Assembly: GCA_018262455.1 (NCBI GenBank)
Contig: JAGSPR010000167.1
Coordinates: forward strand, 1 to 27,122
Reading direction: 5' to 3'
Length of the DNA: 27,122 nucleotides
Origin: Deltaproteobacteria bacterium
GTDB taxonomy: Bacteria > Myxococcota > Polyangia > Haliangiales > Haliangiaceae
A program made the position numbers and the translations under genes. This document shows positions 1 through 23,318 of this stretch, one piece after another. Every line of letters starts with the position of its first letter. Within the stretch, counting starts at the first letter, position 1. The notes under the pieces were generated by a model. It was not told the origin of the DNA. It saw only the letters and a program-made list of their open reading frames with translations, and did not search any database.

Positions 1-1
1 G

Positions 2-544
2 GAGCTCGTCAAGAAGTACGACGACAACGCCGAGTTCTACGAGTACGTGAAGAAGGTCAAGGCCAGCAAGGCGGGCCTCGACCAGCAGACCCAGCGCCTC
101 GTGATGAGCGTGCTCAACGACAAGACCCTGCTCAAGACGTTCATGTGGGTCGACGAGCTGAACAACGAGCTCGCGATGCTGCAGAAGAGCGACAAGGCCT
201 GGCAGACCACCCAGGTCGCAGCCGAGGTGCTCCAGGAGCTGACGGTGCAGCAGTCGGTGGCAGCGGCCGACGCCGGCAAGGTCGCTCGTGACCGCGTCTC
301 TCGGCTTGCAGGCGTGCTCGGCGCGCTGTCGCGTGACGGCAGCAAGATCAAGTTCGAGATCCTGAACGCCAAGGCCGAGAAGCTATCGGCCGAGGCGATG
401 AAGGTCCGCGTGTCGTCGAGCGCTCGCCAGGAGCCGATCGTCATCGACGACGAGCACTTCCAGTGGAAGTTCAACGGCGAGTACTGGAAAGACGAGCTCG
501 GGTACTACCGCTTCAAGATCCGGTCGCGTTGCCCCAAGCAGTAA
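2..544 (+). CDS. C-terminal part of an unrecognised helical protein (5' truncated)
   Basis: The frame is open from base 2 to a TAA at 542-544, so the gene starts upstream of the window; the GTG at 47 is an internal Val codon and there is no reason to treat it as the start. The 180 visible residues are mostly charged, amphipathic helix (Lys/Glu/Ala/Leu/Gln), as in TPR or coiled-coil proteins. They end in a compact aromatic segment (residues ~152-178: HFQWKFNGEYWKDELGYYRF, then a Cys three residues from the stop). That tail looks like a small folded domain. I do not recognise the family. A strong terminator follows, so it probably forms a separate transcription unit from gltD, although its position suggests a link with the gliding cluster. 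Cellular location cannot be judged because the N-terminus is missing. Confidence 0.85.
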   Translation, partial: ELVKKYDDNAEFYEYVKKVKASKAGLDQQTQRLVMSVLNDKTLLKTFMWVDELNNELAMLQKSDKAWQTTQVAAEVLQELTVQQSVAAADAGKVARDRVSRLAGVLGALSRDGSKIKFEILNAKAEKLSAEAMKVRVSSSARQEPIVIDDEHFQWKFNGEYWKDELGYYRFKIRSRCPKQ

Positions 545-556
545 GATCGGGATCTG

Positions 557-594
557 CACGAGCCTGGCCCTCTCGGTCCAGGCTCGTGGCGTTT
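557..594 (+). terminator. Rho-independent terminator
   Basis: A perfect 11-bp inverted repeat, CACGAGCCTGG (557-567) and CCAGGCTCGTG (578-588), encloses a 10-nt loop that can add two more GC pairs. It is followed by GCG and TTTT (591-594). It starts 13 nt after the stop codon of the preceding gene and separates that gene from gltD. Confidence 0.8.
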
Positions 595-721
595 TCGGTA
601 TTCGTGGGATTCTACGTACTTCGCAGTTTCTTCGTCCAATGACAAACCCGTGACGACCTCGGTGTTGCCGTCCGCTACCGTCGCCTTGCTCGCTGTTCGC
701 TCGGGAAAAAGGAAGATCGCC

Positions 722-4066
<3,345 letters not shown>

Positions 4067-4089
4067 TGAAAGCGCACCAGGAGAACCCC

Positions 4090-5481
4090 ATGCGTAACTT
4101 CAACCTGCTATCCGGTGCCGCGCGTACCGGCTCTCTGGCCGCGACCCTGGCCACCCTGCTCATCGCCTGTGGCGGTGGCCCGAAGGGCTCTGGCCTGGCG
4201 CACGGGGGGGCAGTCCCGCCGCCTCCACCGAACGTCAAGCCGGACGCGGCGCCGACCAAGGACGATCCCAAGCGCGAGATCTCGAACGACGAGCGCAAGG
4301 ACTACGAGAGCGCGATGGCCTCGTTCCTCCAGACCGACAAGGGCGGCGGCTGGAACGAGTCGGCGTGCCGCGGCTCGGCCGATCGATTCTCCGCGGTCGT
4401 CCGCTCGCATCCCAAGATGGTGGAGGCCCAGTTCATGGTCGGGCTGTCGTTCCACCGCTGTAACCTGCTCGGCGACGCCGAGAAGGCCTACCAGGCTGCG
4501 GTCGGCATGAAGTCGAACCACGGCCAATCGCTGTCCAACCTGGGCGAGATCTACTTCCGCGCCGGCAAGGTCGACGGGGCGAAGCAGTACTGGGAGAGCG
4601 CGATCAAGGCGAACGGCAAGCTGGTGGCCGCGCGCAACAACATCGCGTCGCTCGAGCTCGATCAGATGCGCAAGCTCGTCCCGCAGTCCCCCGAGTGGAA
4701 GAAGCTCGAGGAGGACGCACGGTTCAACCTGTCGAACGTGCTCGGCGTCGACTCGGAGAACGTCAAGGCGTACACGCTGTACGGCCTCGTCTACATGGAG
4801 GGGTTCCAGAAGAACAAGAACCGCCTCGACCTGGCGAAGCTGCTGCTCGACGAGGCGAAGAAGCGCAACGAGAAGTACGCCCCGCTGCAGAATGCGTACG
4901 GCCTCTACTACATGCACCGCAACGCGCTGTCGGAGGCGTTGCAGCACTTCCTCTCCGCGGTCGAGGCCGATCCGAAGTTCATCGAGGCCCGCATGAACGT
5001 CGGGCTGACGACGCTCGGCTTCCGCAAGTACGACACCGCGAAGGAGCAGTTCGCCGAGGTGATCAAGCTCGCCCCCAAGACGTACGACGCATACATCGGC
5101 ATGGGCGTCGCGCTCCGTGGCCTCAAGGACTTCGATGGTGCGGAGGCGCAGTACAACGCCGCGGCCAAGCTCGACCCGAGGCAGGGCGACGCGTTCTATA
5201 ACCTGGCGGTCCTCTACAAGGACTTCAAGGCGACGAAGCAGGAGCCGCAGGCCTCGCTCGCGACCTATGGCAAGGCCAAGAGCTACTTCCAGGACTTCTT
5301 GAACGGCAAGGTGGCCCAGCCGGCAGACCAGGCCGAGGCGAAGGAGCAGATCGCCCTGATCGACAAGACCGTCACCCAGACGCAGAACTTCTTGAAGCAG
5401 CTCGCCAGCCAGCCGCCGCCGGCCCCGACCCCTCCGGCTGGTGCGCCAGCCGATCCCGCTGCTCCTCCCGCGAAGAAGTAA
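4090..5481 (+). CDS. gltE: TPR-repeat lipoprotein, GltE/AglT-like
   Basis: Predicted outer-membrane or periplasm-facing lipoprotein of 463 aa. ATG 4090 is preferred because AGGAG (4079-4083) lies 6 nt upstream and the product opens with a lipoprotein signal ending LLIAC, with the lipidated Cys at residue 27. An in-frame ATG at 4066, overlapping the gltD stop, would add eight residues. After a Gly/Pro-rich tether (28-60), TPRs run from about residue 93 to 380, with typical pairs such as SLSNLGEIYFRAGKVDGAK and DAYIGMGVALRGLKDFDGAE. A Pro/Ala-rich tail (~441-463) ends in two Lys. A Cys pair lies at the start of the TPR region (CRGS and HRCN). The family parallel is M. xanthus AglT/GltE, a TPR lipoprotein directly downstream of GltD and needed for gliding. 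Only 23 nt separate it from the gltD stop, so the two are surely co-transcribed. Confidence 0.85.
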   Translation: MRNFNLLSGAARTGSLAATLATLLIACGGGPKGSGLAHGGAVPPPPPNVKPDAAPTKDDPKREISNDERKDYESAMASFLQTDKGGGWNESACRGSADRFSAVVRSHPKMVEAQFMVGLSFHRCNLLGDAEKAYQAAVGMKSNHGQSLSNLGEIYFRAGKVDGAKQYWESAIKANGKLVAARNNIASLELDQMRKLVPQSPEWKKLEEDARFNLSNVLGVDSENVKAYTLYGLVYMEGFQKNKNRLDLAKLLLDEAKKRNEKYAPLQNAYGLYYMHRNALSEALQHFLSAVEADPKFIEARMNVGLTTLGFRKYDTAKEQFAEVIKLAPKTYDAYIGMGVALRGLKDFDGAEAQYNAAAKLDPRQGDAFYNLAVLYKDFKATKQEPQASLATYGKAKSYFQDFLNGKVAQPADQAEAKEQIALIDKTVTQTQNFLKQLASQPPPAPTPPAGAPADPAAPPAKK

Positions 5482-5566
5482 GTAGCTGAAAATGCTTGGG
5501 CGTCAGGCCGCAACCTCGATCCAGCGCTCGTGTCTGGCCATGACGGAACTTTTTGGAAAGAATCTC

Positions 5567-5594
5567 GGAACCAGGAACCAAGCGCGTTGTCGGA
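5567..5594 (+). promoter_or_regulatory. Candidate ECF-sigma-type promoter upstream of gltF
   Basis: The gltE-gltF gap (5482-5654, 173 nt) is long for this operon. It contains GGAAC (5567-5571) and, 17 nt later, GTCGGA (5589-5594), which resembles the GGAAC/GTC layout of extracytoplasmic-function sigma promoters. GGAACCA is tandemly duplicated at 5567-5580. ACGGAAC (5543-5549) and GTTCCGT (5596-5602) form an inverted repeat around the site. The motif is short, so a chance match is quite possible. Confidence 0.3.
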
Positions 5595-5654
5595 TGTTCC
5601 GTGCAAACGGATCTGCGCAGCGCGGCTCAACCCACCACTGAAGGGTCGACCTCC

Positions 5655-5918
5655 ATGCGCACCTCGTTTTCCATCGTCAGCGCTCTCGTTGCACTCGTGT
5701 TCTTTTCCGGAACCTCCATGGCGCAGCCCAAGGGCGGCGACAAGGGCGGCGGCGGCAAGGTCAAGGTCTACGACTTCTCCGGCGACACGATCGAGGGAGA
5801 CCTCGTCAAGCCGGAGGGTTCGAGCGTCGACGCCCGCGACTTCGCCAAGCACTCGTCTCTGATCCGTATCCGCAAGGACTTCATCCCCGAGATCATCAAG
5901 TCGGCCGAGGACTTGTAA
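5655..5918 (+). CDS. gltF: Small exported protein, GltF-like
   Basis: An 87-aa protein. ATG 5655 has an AAGGG site (5641-5645) and opens straight into a signal peptide (MRTSFSIVSALVALVFFSGT, cleavage after SMA at residue 23). An in-frame extension to 5553 would place 34 non-signal-like residues in front. The mature protein has a Lys/Gly-rich tether (24-36), then a ~50-residue core containing KVYDFSGDTIEGDL, SVDARDFAKHSSLIRIR and a C-terminal KSAEDL. I recall this core as strongly conserved in myxobacterial gliding clusters. It has no TPR, membrane helix or lipobox, so it should be soluble in the periplasm. Position between gltE and gltG matches GltF of the M. xanthus G1 cluster; biochemical function is unknown. 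The symbol relies mainly on synteny. Confidence 0.75.
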   Translation: MRTSFSIVSALVALVFFSGTSMAQPKGGDKGGGGKVKVYDFSGDTIEGDLVKPEGSSVDARDFAKHSSLIRIRKDFIPEIIKSAEDL

Positions 5919-5925
5919 GGAACAG

Positions 5926-5947
5926 GCGTTCGCCCGCTGGGCGACGC
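5926..5947 (+). other. Hairpin in the gltF-gltG gap
   Basis: GCG-T-TCGCCC (5926-5935) can pair with GGGCGA-CGC (5939-5947) around a 3-nt loop, with one bulged T, just 7 nt after the gltF stop. No T-tract follows directly (the first run, TTTTTT, is at 5986-5991), so it is more likely an mRNA 3'-end stabiliser or processing/attenuation site than a complete terminator. Confidence 0.4.
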
Positions 5948-6020
5948 GCTGTCCTGGTCACCGGCCATCTGTTAGTAATCGCTCCTTTTTTGGGCGCTCT
6001 CCGCTCGGAGAATCATCAAC

Positions 6021-8396
6021 ATGGCCGGCGCAAAAGTTCCTCTCACGTTCCGCATCTTCAAGGGTGACCAGCTGCTCCGCGAGGAGAGGCTGAGCCTGAG
6101 CGTCATCAAGCTCGGCAAGGTCCCCTCGGCTCACCTCAAGCTCGACGACGAGACGGTGAGTCGCATGCACGCGATCATCGAGGTGAACGGCCCCGGTGAT
6201 GTGAGCATCATCGACCTCGGGTCGACCAAGGGCACCTTCGTCAACGGCCAGAAGGTCAACAAGGCGAAGCTCCAGTCCGGCGACACCATCCTGGTCGGCG
6301 AGACGCGGATCGAGCTCGCCATCGGAGCGAGCGAAGAGGAAGAGGTCACTCGCGTCAACCAGGGGGTTGCACCTCCTGCCGGCGCCGAGGTGTTCACCTC
6401 GACGCCACGTCCGGCAGCCGGCGCTCCGCCCGCGTTCGGCCAGACGATGCAGGCGCCACCGCCAGCGCCACGGCCGCCAGCCCCGCAGCCGGCGCCCGCG
6501 TTTGCGCAGCCGCCACAGGCCGCGTACGCCCCACCCGCGGCCCCTTCGTTCCAGCCGGCCCCTTCGTTCCAGCCGGCCCCTTCGTTCCAGCCGGCCCCTT
6601 CGTTCCAGCCGGCTCCGGCCGTCCGCCCGCCTCCCGGCATGTCGGGTGGCGCAGCGATGTACGGGACCGCGATGGCCCCGCCTGTCGGATTCCAGCAGTC
6701 GATGGCCGAGTCGGCCGATGACCTCCACGGCGGACGGGCCGTCGAGGTTGCCGCGATGCTTGGTGACTCCGTCGTCGGGGTGAAGCACTGCATCGACCCG
6801 CGCAGCACCGGCCGCATCCAGCCGGTCACCTGGCTGTTCCTGGCGCTCGGCATCATCTCGCTCATTGTCACGGCGTACTCGTTCTCGGTCTCGATCTCGA
6901 ACGCGGCCTACAACAAGGGCCGGCGCGACTACGAGACGACCTGCATGATGGATGGCAAGCGCGTCTCGGCGTGCACCCCGAAGCCGGGTTACGCGGTGCG
7001 TCCCCGCGAGCTGTCGCCGATGTTCGACATCATGGCGTTCACTGGCTTCATGCTGACGCTGGGCTCGCTCAGCTACTTCCTCCTGCGGATGCAGAACGAG
7101 CGCCGCTCGTCGTACTTCCGGATCGGCACTGCAAAGGGTGTCGAGTTCCCGACCGAGGGCGCGCCGGAGCCTGCGTTCGCGCTGATCTCGCCTCATGGTG
7201 ATGACTTCGCGTTCAACTTCACCCACGGCATGGAAGGCGAGATGGTCGTCGGCGGTCAGTCGACATCGCTCGCGGAGCTTGCCGCGCAGGGGCGGACCAC
7301 GATCAGCCCGATCCCCCCGAACGCGAAGATTCGTGTCCGCGTCAACCGCAGCACGTTCCTCGTCTCCGCTGTTCCCCGGCCGCGCCGCGCGGTGAGCGGC
7401 CTGTTCGCGTCGCTCGAGAGCCGCGTCCTGCTCTACTTCTTTGGCTCGGCCGTCGCGCACGGCCTCCTGGTGTTCATCATGGACCAGGCGTTCATCGACG
7501 ACAGTGGCGTGAACGTCGACCTCGCGTCGCTCGAGGACACCTCGGCTCGCTCCAGCAACGCCTCGCAGGATGACCCGCCGCCTCCCGAGGAAGAGGAGCA
7601 GCCCGGTGACGAGGCGGAGTCGGGCGGCACCGGTACGGCCATGGCCCTCGAAGAGGGCAAGATGGGCAAGAAGGATTCGACCCGTGCCGAGGGTCAGTAC
7701 AAGATGAAGAACAACCAGCAGGACCCGCAGCTCGCCCGCCAGCAGGCGATCGAGCAGGCGCGTACCGCCGGTATCCTCGGTTCGTCGGCGCTCACGCAGG
7801 GCGGCGCGTTCGCCTCCCTCACCGGCACCGGCGACATCTCCAGCGGCTTCGATGACGGCGACATCTATGGCGGTCTGCTCGGCAACGAGGCAGGCGAGAT
7901 GAACGGTGGCTTCGGCTACGGTCGGTCGGGCTTCGGCCCGGGCGGCGGCGGCACGGGCTGGGGCACCATCGGCACGGGACGCTACGGCACGATCGGTCAC
8001 GGCTCGGGGACGGGCTCGGGCTACGGTGTCGGCGGTGGGCGCGGTGGCATGCGCGGCCGCACCTCGGCGGTCCCGACGGTGTCGATCGGCCAGCCGAACT
8101 CCCAGGGTGACCTCGATAAGGCGATCATCCGTCGCTACATCAAGCGCAACATCCAGAAGATCCAGTACTGCTACGAGAAGGAGCTGCTCGCGAAGTCAAA
8201 CCTCGCGGGCACGGTGTCGACGAACTTTCTGATCACGCCGAACGGCAACGTCGCGTCGTCGACGGGGTCGGGTGTCGACCCCGAGGTCGCCAACTGCGTC
8301 GCGAACGTCATCAAGGGCATCGAGTTCCCGAAGCCCAAGGGTGGCGGTAGCGTGTCGGTGAATTACCCGTTCACGTTCCGGCCGGCTGGCTCGTAA
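6021..8396 (+). CDS. gltG: Inner-membrane FHA / AgmX-PglI C-terminal domain protein, GltG-like
   Basis: A 791-aa envelope-spanning protein; GGAG at 6007-6010 supports ATG 6021. Order: FHA domain (~8-98) with G32-K33 (usually Gly-Arg), S47/R48/H50 and N75-G76; Pro/Ala-rich linker (115-225) with four PSFQPA repeats (~175-198); transmembrane helices at ~268-290, 336-356 and 467-487; a beta-rich module between helices 2 and 3 (~366-452); an acidic, then Gly-rich spacer; and a TonB-like domain (~697-788) with an IQYCYE motif and a second Cys, typical of the AgmX/PglI C-terminal family. Three helices place the FHA domain in the cytoplasm and the C-terminus in the periplasm. The first periplasmic loop carries C308 and C318, a possible disulfide. 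In M. xanthus, GltG links the cytoplasmic platform and motor to periplasmic Glt proteins. A terminator follows the gene. Confidence 0.85.
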   Translation: MAGAKVPLTFRIFKGDQLLREERLSLSVIKLGKVPSAHLKLDDETVSRMHAIIEVNGPGDVSIIDLGSTKGTFVNGQKVNKAKLQSGDTILVGETRIELAIGASEEEEVTRVNQGVAPPAGAEVFTSTPRPAAGAPPAFGQTMQAPPPAPRPPAPQPAPAFAQPPQAAYAPPAAPSFQPAPSFQPAPSFQPAPSFQPAPAVRPPPGMSGGAAMYGTAMAPPVGFQQSMAESADDLHGGRAVEVAAMLGDSVVGVKHCIDPRSTGRIQPVTWLFLALGIISLIVTAYSFSVSISNAAYNKGRRDYETTCMMDGKRVSACTPKPGYAVRPRELSPMFDIMAFTGFMLTLGSLSYFLLRMQNERRSSYFRIGTAKGVEFPTEGAPEPAFALISPHGDDFAFNFTHGMEGEMVVGGQSTSLAELAAQGRTTISPIPPNAKIRVRVNRSTFLVSAVPRPRRAVSGLFASLESRVLLYFFGSAVAHGLLVFIMDQAFIDDSGVNVDLASLEDTSARSSNASQDDPPPPEEEEQPGDEAESGGTGTAMALEEGKMGKKDSTRAEGQYKMKNNQQDPQLARQQAIEQARTAGILGSSALTQGGAFASLTGTGDISSGFDDGDIYGGLLGNEAGEMNGGFGYGRSGFGPGGGGTGWGTIGTGRYGTIGHGSGTGSGYGVGGGRGGMRGRTSAVPTVSIGQPNSQGDLDKAIIRRYIKRNIQKIQYCYEKELLAKSNLAGTVSTNFLITPNGNVASSTGSGVDPEVANCVANVIKGIEFPKPKGGGSVSVNYPFTFRPAGS
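6541..6612 (+). repeat. Four perfect tandem copies of an 18-bp unit in gltG
   Basis: The unit CCCCTTCGTTCCAGCCGG occurs four times without a mismatch at 6541-6558, 6559-6576, 6577-6594 and 6595-6612. It encodes four PSFQPA hexapeptides in the FHA-membrane linker. Because 18 bp is a multiple of three, copy-number change would alter linker length without a frameshift. Confidence 0.97.
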
Positions 8397-8421
8397 CTCG
8401 CTCGGCGATCGACGCCTGCCT

Positions 8422-8452
8422 GACCCCGGTCGCAATTGCGATCGGGGTCTTT
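8422..8452 (+). terminator. Intrinsic terminator after gltG
   Basis: GACCCCGGTCGCAA (8422-8435) is followed immediately by TTGCGATCGGGGTC (8436-8449), a 14-nt inverted repeat with one G-T wobble that folds with a short AATT loop and is followed by TTT. It begins 25 nt after the gltG stop. The T-tract is short, so read-through into the downstream TPR lipoprotein gene is plausible. Confidence 0.65.
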
Positions 8453-8473
8453 CCATATTTCGGTGGAATCTCC

Positions 8474-8500
8474 GAGGAGGATTCGATGCTCAATGCTTGA
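8474..8500 (+). promoter_or_regulatory. Strong ribosome site with 4-codon mini-ORF before the TPR lipoprotein gene
   Basis: GAGGAGG (8474-8480) is the best ribosome-binding sequence near the gene. It lies 5 nt before ATG 8486, which encodes only MLNA and a TGA stop (8498-8500). That mini-ORF overlaps ATG 8493, in the lipoprotein frame. Either ribosomes use 8493 at a long 12-nt spacing, or the mini-ORF is a leader whose translation feeds reinitiation at 8493 or 8532. Confidence 0.35.
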
Positions 8501-8531
8501 GGACGCGCGCGAACCGGTCTACGGTTCGCAG

Positions 8532-9557
8532 ATGAAGCTCGCCTCCGCGATCGTCAGCGTAGCTGTCCTGTTCATGCTTGCGGGCTGTCCGAGCAAGACT
8601 CGCAACGAGTCCGTCACGTTCGCGAACGAAGGCACGAAGGCCTACGGCGCGAAGCAATGGGACACCGCGATCGAGAAGTACAAGAAGGCGACCGAGACCT
8701 GGCACGACAATCACTCCGCCTGGTACGGGCTCTCCGCTTCCTACGCGCAGCGCAAAGAGTGGGCGAAGGCCGCCGAGGCCGCGGGCACCGCGGTGCGGAT
8801 CGAGCCCGAGATCGCGATGTACAACCTGATGTACGGACGCTTCCTCTACGAGAAGGCGATCCAGCAGGCGAAGGAAGACCAGGCGAAGAAGGAGAGCAAG
8901 AAGGTCGAGGAGGTCGAAGCGGACCTCAGCAGTGTGAACTTCCAGGAGCCGCTCCAGTACCTGCAGACCGCGATCAAGCTCAACAACGATCTCTGGCGCG
9001 GGCACTACCTGCTCGGCAGCATCTATCGCCACGGCGGCAAGACCAAGGAAGCCGCAGACGAGTTCAGCAAGGCGCTCGAGGCGGGCCCGACCGAGCCAGC
9101 GCCTTGGATCGCACTCGCCGAGCTGTATCGCCAGTGGGACTACACCGACCAGGCGATCCAGGTCGCGCAGCAGGGCACGTTGGTGATCCCGGGCGAGAAC
9201 GAGAAGAGCGAGATCTGGTTCGAGCTCGGCATGGGCTACGACGACAAGCGGATCGACGACAAGGCCATCGAAGCATTCGACAAGGCGCTCGAAGCCAAGA
9301 AGGACAACCACAAGGCGAAGTTCGCGCGTGGGCAGGCCTACTTTCGCAAAGGCGACCACACCAAGGCCAAGCGTGACCTCGAGGAGTTCTCGAAGGCTGG
9401 TGGTGCGTCGGTCGAGTTCTTCAAGCAGCAGGCATCACGCATGCTGATGGACATCGCCGCGAAGTCGGCGATCGAGAAGGGCGCAGGAGCGCCACCGACG
9501 GAGAAGTTGTCTCCGGAAGACCTCGTGAAGAAGGGGAAGCAGGGTAAGGGGAAGTAA
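8532..9557 (+). CDS. TPR-repeat lipoprotein between gltG and gltI
   Basis: Predicted lipoprotein of 341 aa. From ATG 8532 it reads as a textbook lipoprotein signal (MKLASAIVSVAVLFMLAGC, lipidated Cys19). ATG 8493 in the same frame, 12 nt after GAGGAGG (8474-8480), would add 13 residues with acidic charges, unlike a signal n-region; the start is therefore uncertain. TPR units include NEGTKAYGAKQWDTAIEKY, GHYLLGSIYRHGGKTKEAA and KFARGQAYFRKGDHTKAK. A charged helix (~118-140, Lys/Glu-rich) interrupts them. The C-terminus is Lys-rich. It occupies the place of gltH in the G1 order, but from memory M. xanthus GltH is an outer-membrane beta-barrel, which this is not. I therefore leave it unnamed. 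Context strongly suggests a role in the gliding apparatus, presumably as a periplasmic or outer-membrane-anchored scaffold. Confidence 0.85.
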   Translation: MKLASAIVSVAVLFMLAGCPSKTRNESVTFANEGTKAYGAKQWDTAIEKYKKATETWHDNHSAWYGLSASYAQRKEWAKAAEAAGTAVRIEPEIAMYNLMYGRFLYEKAIQQAKEDQAKKESKKVEEVEADLSSVNFQEPLQYLQTAIKLNNDLWRGHYLLGSIYRHGGKTKEAADEFSKALEAGPTEPAPWIALAELYRQWDYTDQAIQVAQQGTLVIPGENEKSEIWFELGMGYDDKRIDDKAIEAFDKALEAKKDNHKAKFARGQAYFRKGDHTKAKRDLEEFSKAGGASVEFFKQQASRMLMDIAAKSAIEKGAGAPPTEKLSPEDLVKKGKQGKGK

Positions 9558-9693
9558 GCGTCGCCGTCGAGTCGACGCTGCGGTTGTCTCTGGATTTCTC
9601 TCGTTGAGTGTAACGAACCCGCCATCTCAACCGATGGTCGGATGCGGCGCCGGAAAATGGGCGAGCGCCGATCCACACGTGGCTTTTTTCCCG

Positions 9694-9702
9694 TGATATA
9701 AG
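9694..9702 (+). promoter_or_regulatory. Extended -10 promoter candidate upstream of gltI
   Basis: TGATATAAG fits the TGnTATAAT extended -10 pattern with one mismatch, in an AT-rich patch unusual for this window, 56 nt upstream of the gltI ATG. No convincing -35 box is visible at 16-18 nt. The rest of the 9558-9757 gap shows only a weak 7-bp hairpin (9557-9563 with 9573-9579) without a T-tract. Confidence 0.35.
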
Positions 9703-9757
9703 CCTCAGGTGGGTAGTTGCGTGGTTTTCTTCGTGTTTGCGGGAGGATAGACCGCAG

Positions 9758-21451
<11,694 letters not shown>

Positions 21452-21529
21452 CGCTCGTCGCACTCGTGCTCGCAGCTGGGTGGTGGAGCCCGCCGCCTTC
21501 GATGCCGCCGTCGAGAGCTTCGCTCGGTT

Positions 21530-23149
<1,620 letters not shown>

Positions 23150-23166
23150 CTTGCAGACTCGTATCG

Positions 23167-23196
23167 ATGGTACGCCGTGACGCGCCGGCGATTCAA
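23167..23196 (-). promoter_or_regulatory. Candidate promoter of the adenylate cyclase gene
   Basis: On the minus strand TTGAAT (23196-23191) and TACCAT (23172-23167) are spaced 18 nt apart, each matching four of six sigma-70 consensus bases. Transcription would start about 10 nt before the ATG, giving an almost leaderless mRNA; this fits the absence of a clear ribosome site before 23149. Confidence 0.3.
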
Positions 23197-23318
23197 GCCA
23201 GGTGCGCGACAACTCCTTGCCTCGACAGGGGAAAAGTGGGACCAGGAGACGATCGTCGTGCGTCCCCACGCAGTCATCTTCGGCGGTTAGCTCCGAGTCG
23301 CCTGGGCCCCAGTCGCCG

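Noticed and set aside
650..721. GTG 650 as the gltD start
   Set aside because: It would put 24 extra residues before a clear signal peptide, whereas ATG 722 has a good ribosome site.
5958..8000. A 680-codon minus-strand frame covering gltG
   Set aside because: Arg-rich shadow with repeats that merely mirror the gltG minisatellite; gltG has a recognisable FHA domain and membrane helices on the plus strand.
9557..9579. AGCGTCG/CGACGCT hairpin as a terminator after the TPR lipoprotein gene
   Set aside because: Only 7 bp with a 9-nt loop and no T-tract; too weak to call.
21452..21529. Bidirectional terminator between gltI and the cyclase gene
   Set aside because: I looked for one between the convergent stops but saw no convincing GC stem followed by T-runs on either strand.
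23301..23311. CTGGGCCCCAG palindrome downstream of the histidine kinase gene
   Set aside because: The centre leaves no room for a loop and no T-tract follows on the minus strand; probably chance in GC-rich DNA.
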